Shown here: piece by piece, positions 34,931 to 41,809 of the stretch
Numbering within the stretch: position 1 is the stretch's first letter
Layout: the number at the start of each line of letters is the position of its first letter
From: Acidovorax sp.
Lineage (GTDB): Bacteria > Pseudomonadota > Gammaproteobacteria > Burkholderiales > Burkholderiaceae_C
Assembly (NCBI GenBank): GCA_018780365.1
Contig: JADMJR010000040.1
Span: forward strand, 1 to 50,093
Length of the DNA: 50,093 nucleotides
Direction: 5' to 3'
Position numbers and translations under genes: made by a program
Notes under the pieces: model-generated
Seen by the model: only the letters and a program-made list of their open reading frames with translations
What the model was told of the DNA's origin: nothing
Database searches by the model: none

Positions 34931-35173
34931 TCAGGCTCTCCCTTGCAGCGCATCAGCACAGGCCAGCAACTCAGCAGCCACGGCCCGCGCTTGTTCTGGA
35001 AAAAACTCAAGATGCAAGCCCATGAAGTCGTGCCCCATGTGCAAATCGACAAAGCGCGTAGATCGCGTGGCGGCGATGCTCAGATGCGCACCACCAGGCA
35101 GGTTCGCAGACGACTCGCGCACCCGGAGCGATCCAGCCTCATGCTGGCGCGTGATGAAGGCGATGCCACTCAT
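34931..35173 (-). CDS. Small hypothetical protein upstream of radC-like gene
   Basis: 80 aa starting MSGIAFITRQHEAGSLRVRE at 35173; the ATG overlaps the stop of the preceding gene (ATGA), which fixes the start. It contains HLSIAATRSTRFVDLHMGHD and a helical end (FFPEQARAVAAELLACADAL). Family not recognised. Its coupling to both neighbours suggests a shared function with the RadC-like protein. Confidence 0.7.
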   Translation of the reverse strand: MSGIAFITRQHEAGSLRVRESSANLPGGAHLSIAATRSTRFVDLHMGHDFMGLHLEFFPEQARAVAAELLACADALQGRA

Positions 35174-35430
35174 GCCGCACCCCCTTGCATGCTGGGGCTT
35201 GCGCAAACGTCCGCATTGCTCAGGCTGCGCAGCGCAGCCAGGGCCTGCACTGCCTTGCGGGCAGCGCCTGGCACATTCGCCTCAGGCTGGCGCAAGTAGT
35301 GCAACGCCATGGCCAGGGCGTTGTGCGCCTCGGCATGCAGTTGAATGGGGTCAGTGGGAACTCCAAGGCGGGCGCCTTGGGGGCCGTTGGGCGCAGCGCG
35401 GCGGCTGGCCAGGGTGATGACGGGTGTCAT
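35170..35430 (-). CDS. Small hypothetical protein, first gene of the radC-like operon
   Basis: 86 aa starting MTPVITLASRRAAPNGPQGA at 35430, with AGGAG 9 bases upstream. The C-terminal half (LHAEAHNALAMALHYLRQPE, ARKAVQALAALRSL) is helical. Family not recognised. A longer frame to 35604 has no ribosome-binding site. The upstream 273 bases separate it from a divergent gene and carry GTTCTTACGC repeats. Confidence 0.7.
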   Translation of the reverse strand: MTPVITLASRRAAPNGPQGARLGVPTDPIQLHAEAHNALAMALHYLRQPEANVPGAARKAVQALAALRSLSNADVCASPSMQGGAA

Positions 35431-35469
35431 GGCTTCTTGCTCCTTATCGAGACTGAAACCACCGCATGC

Positions 35470-35655
35470 GTTCTTACGCGCATAGGGTGGACGGGATGTT
35501 AAGAACACGCGATAAGACGTGCGCCAGGCGTTGCCGCTGAGGCCATCCCGCCCGAAACCAAGCGTACGGCCAAATGCCGCACGCACTGAATACAGACGTG
35601 ACAAAACCTCACTATCGGGGAGGTTGCGCCGCTCATCGAAAAGGTGTTCTTACGC
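35470..35655. promoter_or_regulatory. Repeated GTTCTTACGC motif in a divergent intergenic region
   Basis: GTTCTTACGC occurs at 35470-35479 and 35646-35655, and an inverted TAAGAAC at 35500-35506. The region lies between divergent genes starting at 35430 (minus) and 35704 (plus), one motif near each start. It may be an operator pair for one of the element's DNA-binding proteins. Confidence 0.45.
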
Positions 35656-35703
35656 ACCGGCCCCGGTCAGGGGTTGCGGGCATTATGCACGGGGGAGGCA
35701 GGC

Positions 35704-36345
35704 ATGGCTACGTTTGAATCGCGCATTGTGAATGGCTGGCGAACCCAGCTTGAAGAATTAAGCGAGAGGTTGGAACGCGAAATGTGGGGCGCTCCGTCGC
35801 GGCTTCTATACATCGATGGGACCAGTTCGGCTGATGGGAACGCGCTGCTAGGTCACAAGCCTTGGTTTCAGCGCGTCTATGGCCCGGAACGCGAGGCAGC
35901 AAAGACCCGCTTTGCAGAGCACCGCGCAGAAAAGAAGCGCATCCACAAGGCCGAAGAAACAGAAGATCAGCGGGAACAGCGGCGGGAGCGCCAGCGCCAG
36001 TGGCGGGCAAAACTTTCTCCTGAGCAGATCCAAAAGTACAAGATGGCCGCCCTTGCTCGGATTGCCCGACAAGAGCCCGAATGGCATGACAGAGAACTTG
36101 AAAAGCGACGGCAACGCAAGGACGCCAAAAGGGATCAGTACAACGCGACAGACCGCCTCTCAGCCCAACGCAGGGGCGGTGCCAGGAACGCCAAAAAACG
36201 CGAGGTGTACGCGATGAATCCTGAGCACTTCTGTGAACAGGAGCGGGCACGGCGTGCCGCGAATCCTGAGCATGTCAGGGCGATGGCGCGGGCCGCCTAT
36301 GCGCGTCGAAAGGTCAAAGGTGGACCACGTTCTCAGTCTTTGTAA
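35704..36345 (+). CDS. Highly charged hypothetical protein
   Basis: 213 aa. A GGGGGAGG site precedes the ATG at 35704. The N-terminal ~60 residues (MATFESRIVNGWRTQLEELS) look globular; residues ~75-200 are extremely rich in Arg, Lys, Glu and Gln (ETEDQREQRRERQRQWRAKL, ELEKRRQRKDAKRDQ) with probable long helices. It may bind nucleic acid. Family not recognised. It is one of two plus-strand genes in the element and diverges from the radC-like operon. Confidence 0.7.
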   Translation: MATFESRIVNGWRTQLEELSERLEREMWGAPSRLLYIDGTSSADGNALLGHKPWFQRVYGPEREAAKTRFAEHRAEKKRIHKAEETEDQREQRRERQRQWRAKLSPEQIQKYKMAALARIARQEPEWHDRELEKRRQRKDAKRDQYNATDRLSAQRRGGARNAKKREVYAMNPEHFCEQERARRAANPEHVRAMARAAYARRKVKGGPRSQSL

Positions 36346-36395
36346 GCCGATTCAAGAACAGCGCGTTCTCACGCATCGAGCTCGGTCGGGGGGAT

Positions 36396-36707
36396 TTAAA
36401 TATGCCCAGGAACAGTAAGTGAAGGCAGCGGAGGCGGCGCACGTCGCCGCTGCCCGCCAGCCGACGGAGGGATTACATGGGCAAGCGGCGTTCTGGCTCT
36501 CTTTTTCTCGTCTCTACGCATGGCGGCTTGCTCATGTGCCATCTCATTTATTCGTTCAAAAAACGCCCGCGCAGGGACCACCCAATGGCGCCCAAATTTC
36601 AGCCCTGGCAACAGTCCATTCTTCAAATGTTCGGCAACGGTAGTCGCTTCGCATGACAGCAGCGAAGCGACCTGTTCGATTGAGAGAACTTCATCCATGG
36701 GGCTCAA
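36396..36707 (-). CDS. Helix-turn-helix (excisionase-type) protein
   Basis: About 103 aa. Residues ~8-50 (LSIEQVASLLSCEATTVAEH, GLLPGLKFGRHWVVPARAF) match the MerR/excisionase helix-turn-helix used by small phage regulators. The C-terminus is Arg/Pro-rich. AAAGG lies 6 bases before a TTG at 36707; an ATG at 36698 is the alternative start. It may act as an excision factor or regulator together with the AlpA-like protein encoded 105 bases upstream. Confidence 0.75.
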   Translation of the reverse strand: MSPMDEVLSIEQVASLLSCEATTVAEHLKNGLLPGLKFGRHWVVPARAFFERINEMAHEQAAMRRDEKKRARTPLAHVIPPSAGGQRRRAPPPLPSLTVPGHI

Positions 36708-36812
36708 TCGTCGCCTTTAGTGCTTGTCGACACCAGCTATGCGGCGTGCAGGCGCCATAGCTCCAACAGCAGGCCAAGGTGCTTTGGCACCCATGCAGGT
36801 ATTTCCACGCCC

Positions 36813-37115
36813 TCATTGCGCCAGCGGTTGGGCGTGTTGCGGCGCAACCCCCGGCCGGTTGCTGTGCCCAGTATTTGGCGGTGGCAACAATTGCGAGACG
36901 GGCCGCGCTTCGAGCCACTCGTCAATCTCAGGGACAAGGAAGCCCACCCTACGGCCCGACAGCTTTCGCGGCAATGGAAAGTCACCCTCTCGAACCAGCT
37001 TTTGCACAGTCGAAACTGAAAGCGCGACGTACAGCGCCGCATTGACTAAATCCAGCGCCCCCGGTTTTGGCGCCATCTGTCGAGCAAACAGTCCTGGTAC
37101 CGCGGATTTCGCCAT
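36813..37115 (-). CDS. AlpA-family regulator / excisionase
   Basis: 100 aa starting MAKSAVPGLFARQMAPKPGA at 37115, with AGGAG 6 bases upstream. The core ALDLVNAALYVALSVSTVQK followed by FPLPRKLSGRRVGFLVPEID is a standard AlpA helix-turn-helix and wing. It is the first minus-strand gene after the integrase gene's end, separated by the 484-base gap that contains the iterons, so it may regulate excision from there. The Pro-rich C-terminal tail looks disordered. Confidence 0.85.
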   Translation of the reverse strand: MAKSAVPGLFARQMAPKPGALDLVNAALYVALSVSTVQKLVREGDFPLPRKLSGRRVGFLVPEIDEWLEARPVSQLLPPPNTGHSNRPGVAPQHAQPLAQ

Positions 37116-37557
37116 GCTTTTCTCCTGTTTTATGTGTAGCCAAAGCATACCCATCCCCGATGAAAAAGCCGGGCGGAGGTGGCGCCAGGGGAAGGCCCTC
37201 ACGCGCTCATTTCCACCGATGTGCATGCGCGTGCAACACCTCCAGCGCAGGCCGCGCGGGGCGTTCCGGGCCCACTGCCACCGAAGTGGAGGAGCAGCCA
37301 AACCGCCTTCAAGGGGCTCCCCTTGAAGGGCTGGGGCGGGTTCAATAGGTATGAATAAGTGAATGAATTTCACAATCTAATAAATATCTCCCTTGTCCCC
37401 GCTCTGTCCCCGCCCCGTCCCCGCCTTGTCCCCGCACCCCGTCACCCTTCAAACCCGCATGAATCCTCGATTTTCTGGATTTGTCCCCGCGTCCCCGCCG
37501 TTTTGCCAGTTCAGCACCCGAAGGAAATACAACGCACAGCCATCGCCCCCATGAAAA
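37116..37557. other. Regulatory gap with iterons between AlpA-like gene and integrase
   Basis: No gene is seen. It contains the TGTCCCCG iterons and an AT-rich stretch (AATTTCACAATCTAATAAAT, 37364-37383) directly beside them. AACCCGCATGAATCCTCG near 37452 resembles the element's left end (AACCCGCATGAATGCTAG near 24945). Candidate replication origin or att-arm region. Confidence 0.5.
37394..37497. repeat. TGTCCCCG iterons at 11-bp period
   Basis: TGTCCCCG at 37394, 37405 and 37427, and CGTCCCCG at 37416, so four units start exactly 11 bases apart, one helical turn. Further units are at 37482-37489 and 37491-37497. The AT-rich stretch on the left and the element's own primase make an origin possible; integrase arm sites are the alternative. 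Confidence 0.75.
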
Positions 37558-37575
37558 AAGGGCCTCGCGGCCCTT
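37554..37575 (-). terminator. Integrase terminator
   Basis: Stem AAGGGCC / GGCCCTT with a TCGC loop (37558-37575), followed on the minus strand by a T run (37557-37554). It lies 25 bases after the integrase stop codon. Confidence 0.8.
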
Positions 37576-37599
37576 GTGGTGTGGTGCTGGCGTGGGCAC

Positions 37600-38844
37600 T
37601 CAGGCGGCACGCTGGGGCATCGGTATCACCTCCGCCCCCTGGCGCAGCTTGTCTAGGTAGTCCGCCCATTGCTGCATCATCCGCGCCCGGTGGGCGAGGT
37701 ACTGGGTGCGGTTGTAGGCCCGGCCATTGGCATCCTTCACCGCGTGGGCCAGTTGCGCCTCGATCACCAGCGGGTCACAGTCCAGGCGCTCGGCAAGCAT
37801 GGTGCGGGCCGTGGCTCTGAAGCCGTGCCAGGTCTGCACTTCGGGCGTGTAGCCCATGGTGATCAACGCCGTGCGCACGGAGTTTTCAGAGATGGGCCGG
37901 GCGTGGTTGCGCTCGCCAGGGAACACCATTGCGCTGTGCCCCGTCAGCGGGTGCAGATCACGCAGCACCGCCACGGCCTGCGTGGACAGCGGCACCAAGT
38001 GGGGATGGCCGTTTTCCTTGCCGTCCTTCCCGCGCTTCATGCGGGCGGCCGGGATTGTCCACAGCGCCGCGTCGAGGTCGATCTCTGCCCAAGCCGCACC
38101 GCGCAGCTCGCCCGGCCGCTGGAACAGCAGGGGCGCCAGCTTGAGGGCCGCCCGCACGATGGGGCCTCCCCGGTAGGCATCGATGGCCCGCAGCAGATCG
38201 CCCAGTTTTAAGGGGTCAGTGATGGCGGCAAAGTGCGTGCCCCGGTACGGGGAAAGCGCTCCTTTCAGGTCGCCCGTGATGTCCCGCCCCACCCTGCCAG
38301 TGGCCACGCCATAGCGCCACACCTGGCGGGCAAGCATCAAACCTCGGTCGGCTGTCTCAACGGCGCCACGTTCTTCCACTTTTCGCAAGGTGGCCAGCAG
38401 CTCCACGGGCTCAATTTCAGCCAGGCGCCTTTCGCCCAGCCAGGGAAACAGATCGCGCTCGAATTGGCGCAGCGAGCGCTCGGCGTGTGCGTCGCTCCAT
38501 TGGGGCTTCTGTTTACCGAACCACTCCAGGGCCACCACCTTGAAGGTGTCCCCGGCCGGATTGGTGGCCTTGAGCTTTTCGACCTTCCGGGCCTGCACTG
38601 GATCCACCCCGCCCGCTTTCTGGAGCTTGGCGGCGTCTCGGGCCTTGCGGGCAGTGGTCAGCCCCACGGCTGGGTAACTGCCCAGCGCCATGCGGCCTTC
38701 TTTCCCATCCATGCGGTACTTCCAAAACCACCGCTTTGACCCAGTGGGGCTCACTTCCAGATAGAGCCCGCCCGAATCAGCCAGGCGCTCACGCTTGGCG
38801 GTGGGGGGACAACTCGCGTTTTTGCAGTGGGCATCGGTCAACAT
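37600..38844 (-). CDS. Tyrosine recombinase, P4-type integrase
   Basis: 414 aa. The N-terminal domain (ADSGGLYLEVSPTGSKRWFW, MALGSYPAVGLTTARK) is the DUF4102-type arm-binding domain of P4-like integrases; a SAM-like core-binding part lies at ~100-200. The catalytic domain has the arginine in FQRPGELRGAAW (near 245), HGFRATART (HxxR, near 342) and the tyrosine in AYNRTQYLAHRARMM (near 383). It points away from ssrA and its start codon is directly flanked by GGGGGAAC repeats. It should integrate and excise the element at the ssrA 3' end. It appears intact. Confidence 0.95.
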   Translation of the reverse strand: MLTDAHCKNASCPPTAKRERLADSGGLYLEVSPTGSKRWFWKYRMDGKEGRMALGSYPAVGLTTARKARDAAKLQKAGGVDPVQARKVEKLKATNPAGDTFKVVALEWFGKQKPQWSDAHAERSLRQFERDLFPWLGERRLAEIEPVELLATLRKVEERGAVETADRGLMLARQVWRYGVATGRVGRDITGDLKGALSPYRGTHFAAITDPLKLGDLLRAIDAYRGGPIVRAALKLAPLLFQRPGELRGAAWAEIDLDAALWTIPAARMKRGKDGKENGHPHLVPLSTQAVAVLRDLHPLTGHSAMVFPGERNHARPISENSVRTALITMGYTPEVQTWHGFRATARTMLAERLDCDPLVIEAQLAHAVKDANGRAYNRTQYLAHRARMMQQWADYLDKLRQGAEVIPMPQRAA

Positions 38845-38951
38845 GGGGGAACAGCTCCAGGGGTGGGGGAACGGCCTCCCCCATAGGGAAACGGGGGAAC
38901 AACTGGGCGCAGTCTACGACTTTTCCGGTTTGTTCCCCCGTCTGTTCCCCC
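38845..38951. repeat. Right-end arm repeats GGGGGAAC x3 and TGTTCCCCC x2
   Basis: GGGGGAACA at 38845, GGGGGAACG at 38865, GGGGGAACA at 38893, then inverted TGTTCCCCC at 38931 and 38943. They fill the integrase 5' region, so integrase may also repress its own promoter by binding there. The set is mirrored at 24690-24782 and partly at 24985-25005. Confidence 0.75.
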
Positions 38952-39015
38952 GCTTTGCCTTGGATGCACACGGACGGTTGCGCACGTCCATGCACTGTAA
39001 GCTGTTGATTCTGCA

Positions 39016-39054
39016 AAGAAAAAGGGCGTTCGCTGGAAGTCAGCGAACGCCCTT
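39016..39054 (-). terminator. tmRNA (ssrA) terminator
   Basis: Perfect 14-base stem AAGGGCGTTCGCTG / CAGCGAACGCCCTT with loop GAAGT (39022-39054), followed on the minus strand by TTTTTC. It lies 11 bases after the tmRNA 3' end. Because it is on the element side of the att site, it was probably brought by the element. Confidence 0.9.
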
Positions 39055-39065
39055 GGACGTTATGG

Positions 39066-39452
39066 TGGTGGAGCTGGCGGGAATTGAACCCGCGTCCGCA
39101 AGCCTTCATCGGGCAGATCTACATGTTTAGCGATCTGATTTGAATCTCGCCGCCTGTGTCGCGCAGTCGCACGCTACACAGGCCGCCAGCACCCTATTTT
39201 CTTGCCCCAACCCAAGGTACCCGGATCAAAGCCAGCCCATGTAATTATCCTTGCAGCCGGGAGGCACTGATTGCTCAGAACCCCCTTGCCCAGCCCATCG
39301 GCCAACTGTTGCAAGGCTCACTGGCAATTAAGCAGCGAGTGCGAAACGTTCGTCGTTTGCAGTTAGTTTTTTAAATCGAGATTTACGAGCGTGACTCAAG
39401 CTCGACATGCACCACACCGATTCCGAACCCACGTCGAAACCAGGACAGCCCC
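39066..39452 (-). ncRNA. ssrA: tmRNA
   Basis: 387 nt. The 5' end GGGGCTGTCCTGGTTTCGAC (39452 down) pairs with the 3' end CAGCTCC-ACCA (ending 39066); GGGAATTGAACCCGC read on the plus strand is the T-arm of the tRNA-like domain. The tag frame starts with the resume codon GCA at 39360 and encodes ANDERFALAA with its stop at 39330-39328. tmRNA with SmpB releases stalled ribosomes and tags the product for proteolysis. Its 3' end is the attachment site of the element, which restores the functional acceptor end. Confidence 0.96.
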
Positions 39453-39461
39453 AAGAGTTCT

Positions 39462-39488
39462 ATTTTAGGCGTGCGCGAGCAATTGCAA
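39462..39488 (-). promoter_or_regulatory. ssrA promoter inside the end of gph
   Basis: On the minus strand, TTGCAA (39488-39483), a 15-base spacer and TAAAAT (39467-39462), 9 bases before the tmRNA 5' end. It overlaps the last codons and stop of gph. The -10 is good; the -35 and spacing are moderate. Confidence 0.6.
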
Positions 39489-40130
39489 GAGCTCCGCAGG
39501 AGATTTAATTGCAGCATGTGCCCCCCATTCCTTGGGATCGGTCTTGGAACCCAAGTATCCATAGATGGCAGCCACGGTCCCCATGCCTGCGGCAAGGCCC
39601 GCCACAATGTCACGCTCATCGTCCCCCACGTAGATGCACTGCTCGGGAAGGAGATTAAGGCGCGCAGCAGCCTCCAGCAGTGGAGCGGGATGTGGCTTTG
39701 CATGGGGCGTGGTGTCGCCACTCACAACCGCTCCTGCCGTCTGGAACAGCGGAATTGCCCGGGTCAGCGGCTCGGTAAAACGCGCCGCCTTGTTGGTGAC
39801 CACCCCCCAAGCCATGTTGCGCCGCAAAATCTGGCCGACCAGTTCTGGCACACCCTCAAAAATCGTGGTGTTCTCCGTCATCCGTGACTCGTAGTTCACG
39901 AAAAACTCTTCACGCCAGACAGCAAACTCCGGGTGATCCGGGGTCATGCCAAAGGCCTCCCCGAGCATGCCACGCGCGCCAGCGCCCGCCATGGGCCGGT
40001 ACCGGGCCATGGGCAAGGAAGGCAGACCGCGGTCCGTCCGCATTTTGTCGGCCGCCGCACCAAGATCCGGGGCGCTGTCGATCAGAGTCCCATCCAGGTC
40101 AAACAGGACTGCACAAATATCATGGAACAT
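39465..40130 (-). CDS. gph: Phosphoglycolate phosphatase
   Basis: 221 aa HAD-superfamily phosphatase that removes the phosphate of 2-phosphoglycolate. Motif I is LFDLDGTLIDSAPDL, motif II is in WGVVTNKAARF, the lysine is in HAKPHPAPLLEA and motif IV is YVGDDERDIVAG. The ATG at 40130 is preceded by GGAG. It overlaps neither neighbour badly: ubiG ends 11 bases upstream. Pairing with ubiG is common in proteobacteria. Related HAD phosphatases act on other substrates, so the exact one is assumed. Confidence 0.88.
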   Translation of the reverse strand: MFHDICAVLFDLDGTLIDSAPDLGAAADKMRTDRGLPSLPMARYRPMAGAGARGMLGEAFGMTPDHPEFAVWREEFFVNYESRMTENTTIFEGVPELVGQILRRNMAWGVVTNKAARFTEPLTRAIPLFQTAGAVVSGDTTPHAKPHPAPLLEAAARLNLLPEQCIYVGDDERDIVAGLAAGMGTVAAIYGYLGSKTDPKEWGAHAAIKSPAELLQLLAHA

Positions 40131-40140
40131 GGGCACTCCG

Positions 40141-40851
40141 TCAGACGGCACGCCGGGTGGCAAACAGATAGTTCACACTGGTGTCGGCGCTGAGCCAGTA
40201 CCGTTTCGTCAGCGGGTTGTACTCAAGGCCCTTTGTGTGCAGAACATCGAGACGGGCGCTACGGCAGCTAGCAGCCAGCTCGCTGGGGCGAATCATCTTG
40301 GCATACTCATGCGTGCCACGGGGCAGCATGTTCAACACATACTCCGCGCCGACAATAGCCAGCATGAACGCCTTGGCATTGCGGTTGATTGTCGAGAAAA
40401 ACACCCACCCGCCCGGCTTCACCAACTCCGAGCACGCGCGCACCACAGATGCCGGGTCTGGGACATGCTCCAGCATCTCCATACAGGTCACAGTATCAAA
40501 GCTCGCGGGTTGCTCCTTGGCCAGTGCCTCGACGCTGATTTCCTGGTAACGGATATTCTGGGTGCCGGCCTCCAGGGCATGCAACTGGGCCACACGCAAA
40601 GCCTTGGATGCCAAGTCAATTCCCAGCACATCTGCCCCCTTTCGCGCCATGGAGTCGGCCAGGATGCCGCCACCACAACCCACGTCCAGCACCCGCTGTC
40701 CAGATAGCCCGCAGAACCCATTGATCCAATCGAGTCGCAGCGGGTTGATTTGGTGCAAAGGACGAAATTCACTGTCCGGGTCCCACCAGCGGTGGGCCAA
40801 CTCCGAAAATTTGGCCAGTTCGGCCGGATCTGCATTGACGGTGTCACTCAT
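40141..40851 (-). CDS. ubiG: Ubiquinone biosynthesis O-methyltransferase
   Basis: 236 aa. It carries out both O-methylations in ubiquinone synthesis using SAM. The SAM-binding motif is RVLDVGCGGGILADSMARKG, with later CMEMLEHVPDP and VKPGGWVFFSTINRN. The N-terminal FSELAHRWWDPDSEFRPLHQ is characteristic of UbiG. It probably shares a transcript with gph. A hairpin terminator separates it from the upstream ompA-like gene. Confidence 0.95.
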   Translation of the reverse strand: MSDTVNADPAELAKFSELAHRWWDPDSEFRPLHQINPLRLDWINGFCGLSGQRVLDVGCGGGILADSMARKGADVLGIDLASKALRVAQLHALEAGTQNIRYQEISVEALAKEQPASFDTVTCMEMLEHVPDPASVVRACSELVKPGGWVFFSTINRNAKAFMLAIVGAEYVLNMLPRGTHEYAKMIRPSELAASCRSARLDVLHTKGLEYNPLTKRYWLSADTSVNYLFATRRAV

Positions 40852-40896
40852 ACCGGTAATTGTCCATGAAGGCGGTTCAGTAAATGCTCCAGACGC

Positions 40897-40925
40897 AAAA
40901 AAGCCCCGTCACCGGGGCTTTTTTT
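40897..40925. terminator. Terminator between ompA-like gene and ubiG
   Basis: AAGCCCC / GGGGCTT stem (40901-40920) flanked by A and T runs on both sides, so it is symmetric; it would end the ompA-like transcript (minus strand). Confidence 0.9.
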
Positions 40926-40940
40926 GAAGCAATCCGAAGA

Positions 40941-41585
40941 TTACTTGGAAGCGCGGGTACCGACCACTTCGATTTCCACGCGGCGGTTCTTGGCACGGCC
41001 TTCGGCGGTCTTGTTGTCAGCAACTGGTTGCTTTTCGCCCTTGCCTTCGGTGTACACGCGGTTCTTTTCGATGCCCTTGGACACCAGATAAGCCTTGACG
41101 GCTTCGGAACGGCGCACCGACAGCTTCTGGTTGTAAGCATCAGAGCCCACGGAGTCAGTGTGACCCACGGCGATGATGACTTCCAGGTTGATGCCCTTGA
41201 CCTTGGAAACCAGGTCGTCCAGCTTGGCCTTGCCTTCTGGCTTCAGCACCGACTTGTCGAAGTCGAAGAATGCATCAGCGGCGTAGGTCACCTTGGTGGC
41301 CACGGCTGGAGCAGGAGCAGCAGCTGGTGCAGGAGCGGCGGCAGGAGCGGGAGCGGCGGCAGGGGCTGGAGCAGCAGCAGGAGCGGCCTTGGCGATAGCG
41401 CCGTCGCAACCAGCGGCAGCCGTAGCAGGCGTCCAGTTGGCATCGCGCCAGCAGTATTCATTGGTGCCGTTCTTCCAGACCAGATCACCGCTGGCATTGC
41501 GCCAGTTGTCAACGGTTTGTGCGCCAGCGGCGGTTGCGAGCGCTGCAGAGGCAAACAACATCGCCACTTTGTTCAGTTTCTTCAT
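40941..41585 (-). CDS. OmpA family outer membrane protein
   Basis: 214 aa. The signal peptide MKKLNKVAMLFASAALATAA ends near AGAQ. A short N-terminal domain (TVDNWRNASGDLVWKNGTNE, YCWRDANW) has no obvious beta-barrel. Next is an Ala/Pro linker of repeated PAAA units (~70-95), then the OmpA C-terminal peptidoglycan-binding domain (FFDFDKSVLKPEGKAKLDDL, VGHTDSVGSDAYNQKLSVRR). AGAGGAG precedes the ATG at 41585. The protein should tether the outer membrane to peptidoglycan. This short architecture without a barrel is common in betaproteobacteria. Confidence 0.93.
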   Translation of the reverse strand: MKKLNKVAMLFASAALATAAGAQTVDNWRNASGDLVWKNGTNEYCWRDANWTPATAAAGCDGAIAKAAPAAAPAPAAAPAPAAAPAPAAAPAPAVATKVTYAADAFFDFDKSVLKPEGKAKLDDLVSKVKGINLEVIIAVGHTDSVGSDAYNQKLSVRRSEAVKAYLVSKGIEKNRVYTEGKGEKQPVADNKTAEGRAKNRRVEIEVVGTRASK

Positions 41586-41809
41586 GGTTCTCCTCTTGGG
41601 GAAAAAGCCGCAGCCGCGCTGCGAATCAGGACGCTTGGGATGACCACCACCCAAAGCGTTCAAACGATTGTGCCATACGTAACAGGGCAAAAGCGGTGGT
41701 GACAGCCAGAGGCCCGTAGGACAAAACCTGAATTGCTTCGATATGTTGCGCGGTCGCTACACGGTCTTACCCCTAAAATGATCCTCCTTTGCCGTCACCG
41801 CCGCCCCCA

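Larger units (their letters stand above)
24910..39079. mobile_element. ~14.2-kb integrative element in the ssrA 3' end (satellite or plasmid-like)
   Basis: Bounded by ssrA 3'-end sequences. It has a P4-type integrase adjacent to ssrA, two AlpA-like regulators, a PriCT/Toprim/DUF927 replication protein, a RadC-like protein and small orphans. Most genes are on the minus strand in tight runs; two are on the plus strand. No capsid, portal, terminase, relaxase or type IV secretion genes are seen. The composition suits a phage satellite or an autonomously replicating integrative element. Confidence 0.75.

Noticed and set aside
37394-37497. Possible CRISPR array from the short periodic repeats
   Set aside because: Units are 8 bases at 11-bp spacing with no spacers of constant length and no cas genes; iterons explain it better.
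38795-39374. Plus-strand open frames opposite the integrase start and tmRNA
   Set aside because: They lie on the antisense of ssrA and the repeat region; the tmRNA explains the conserved sequence.
41701-41809. Promoter for gyrA (TTGCGC and TAAAAT)
   Set aside because: The -10-like TAAAAT at 41774 is reasonable, but the nearest -35-like sequence is 22 bases away, so I could not support a specific promoter.
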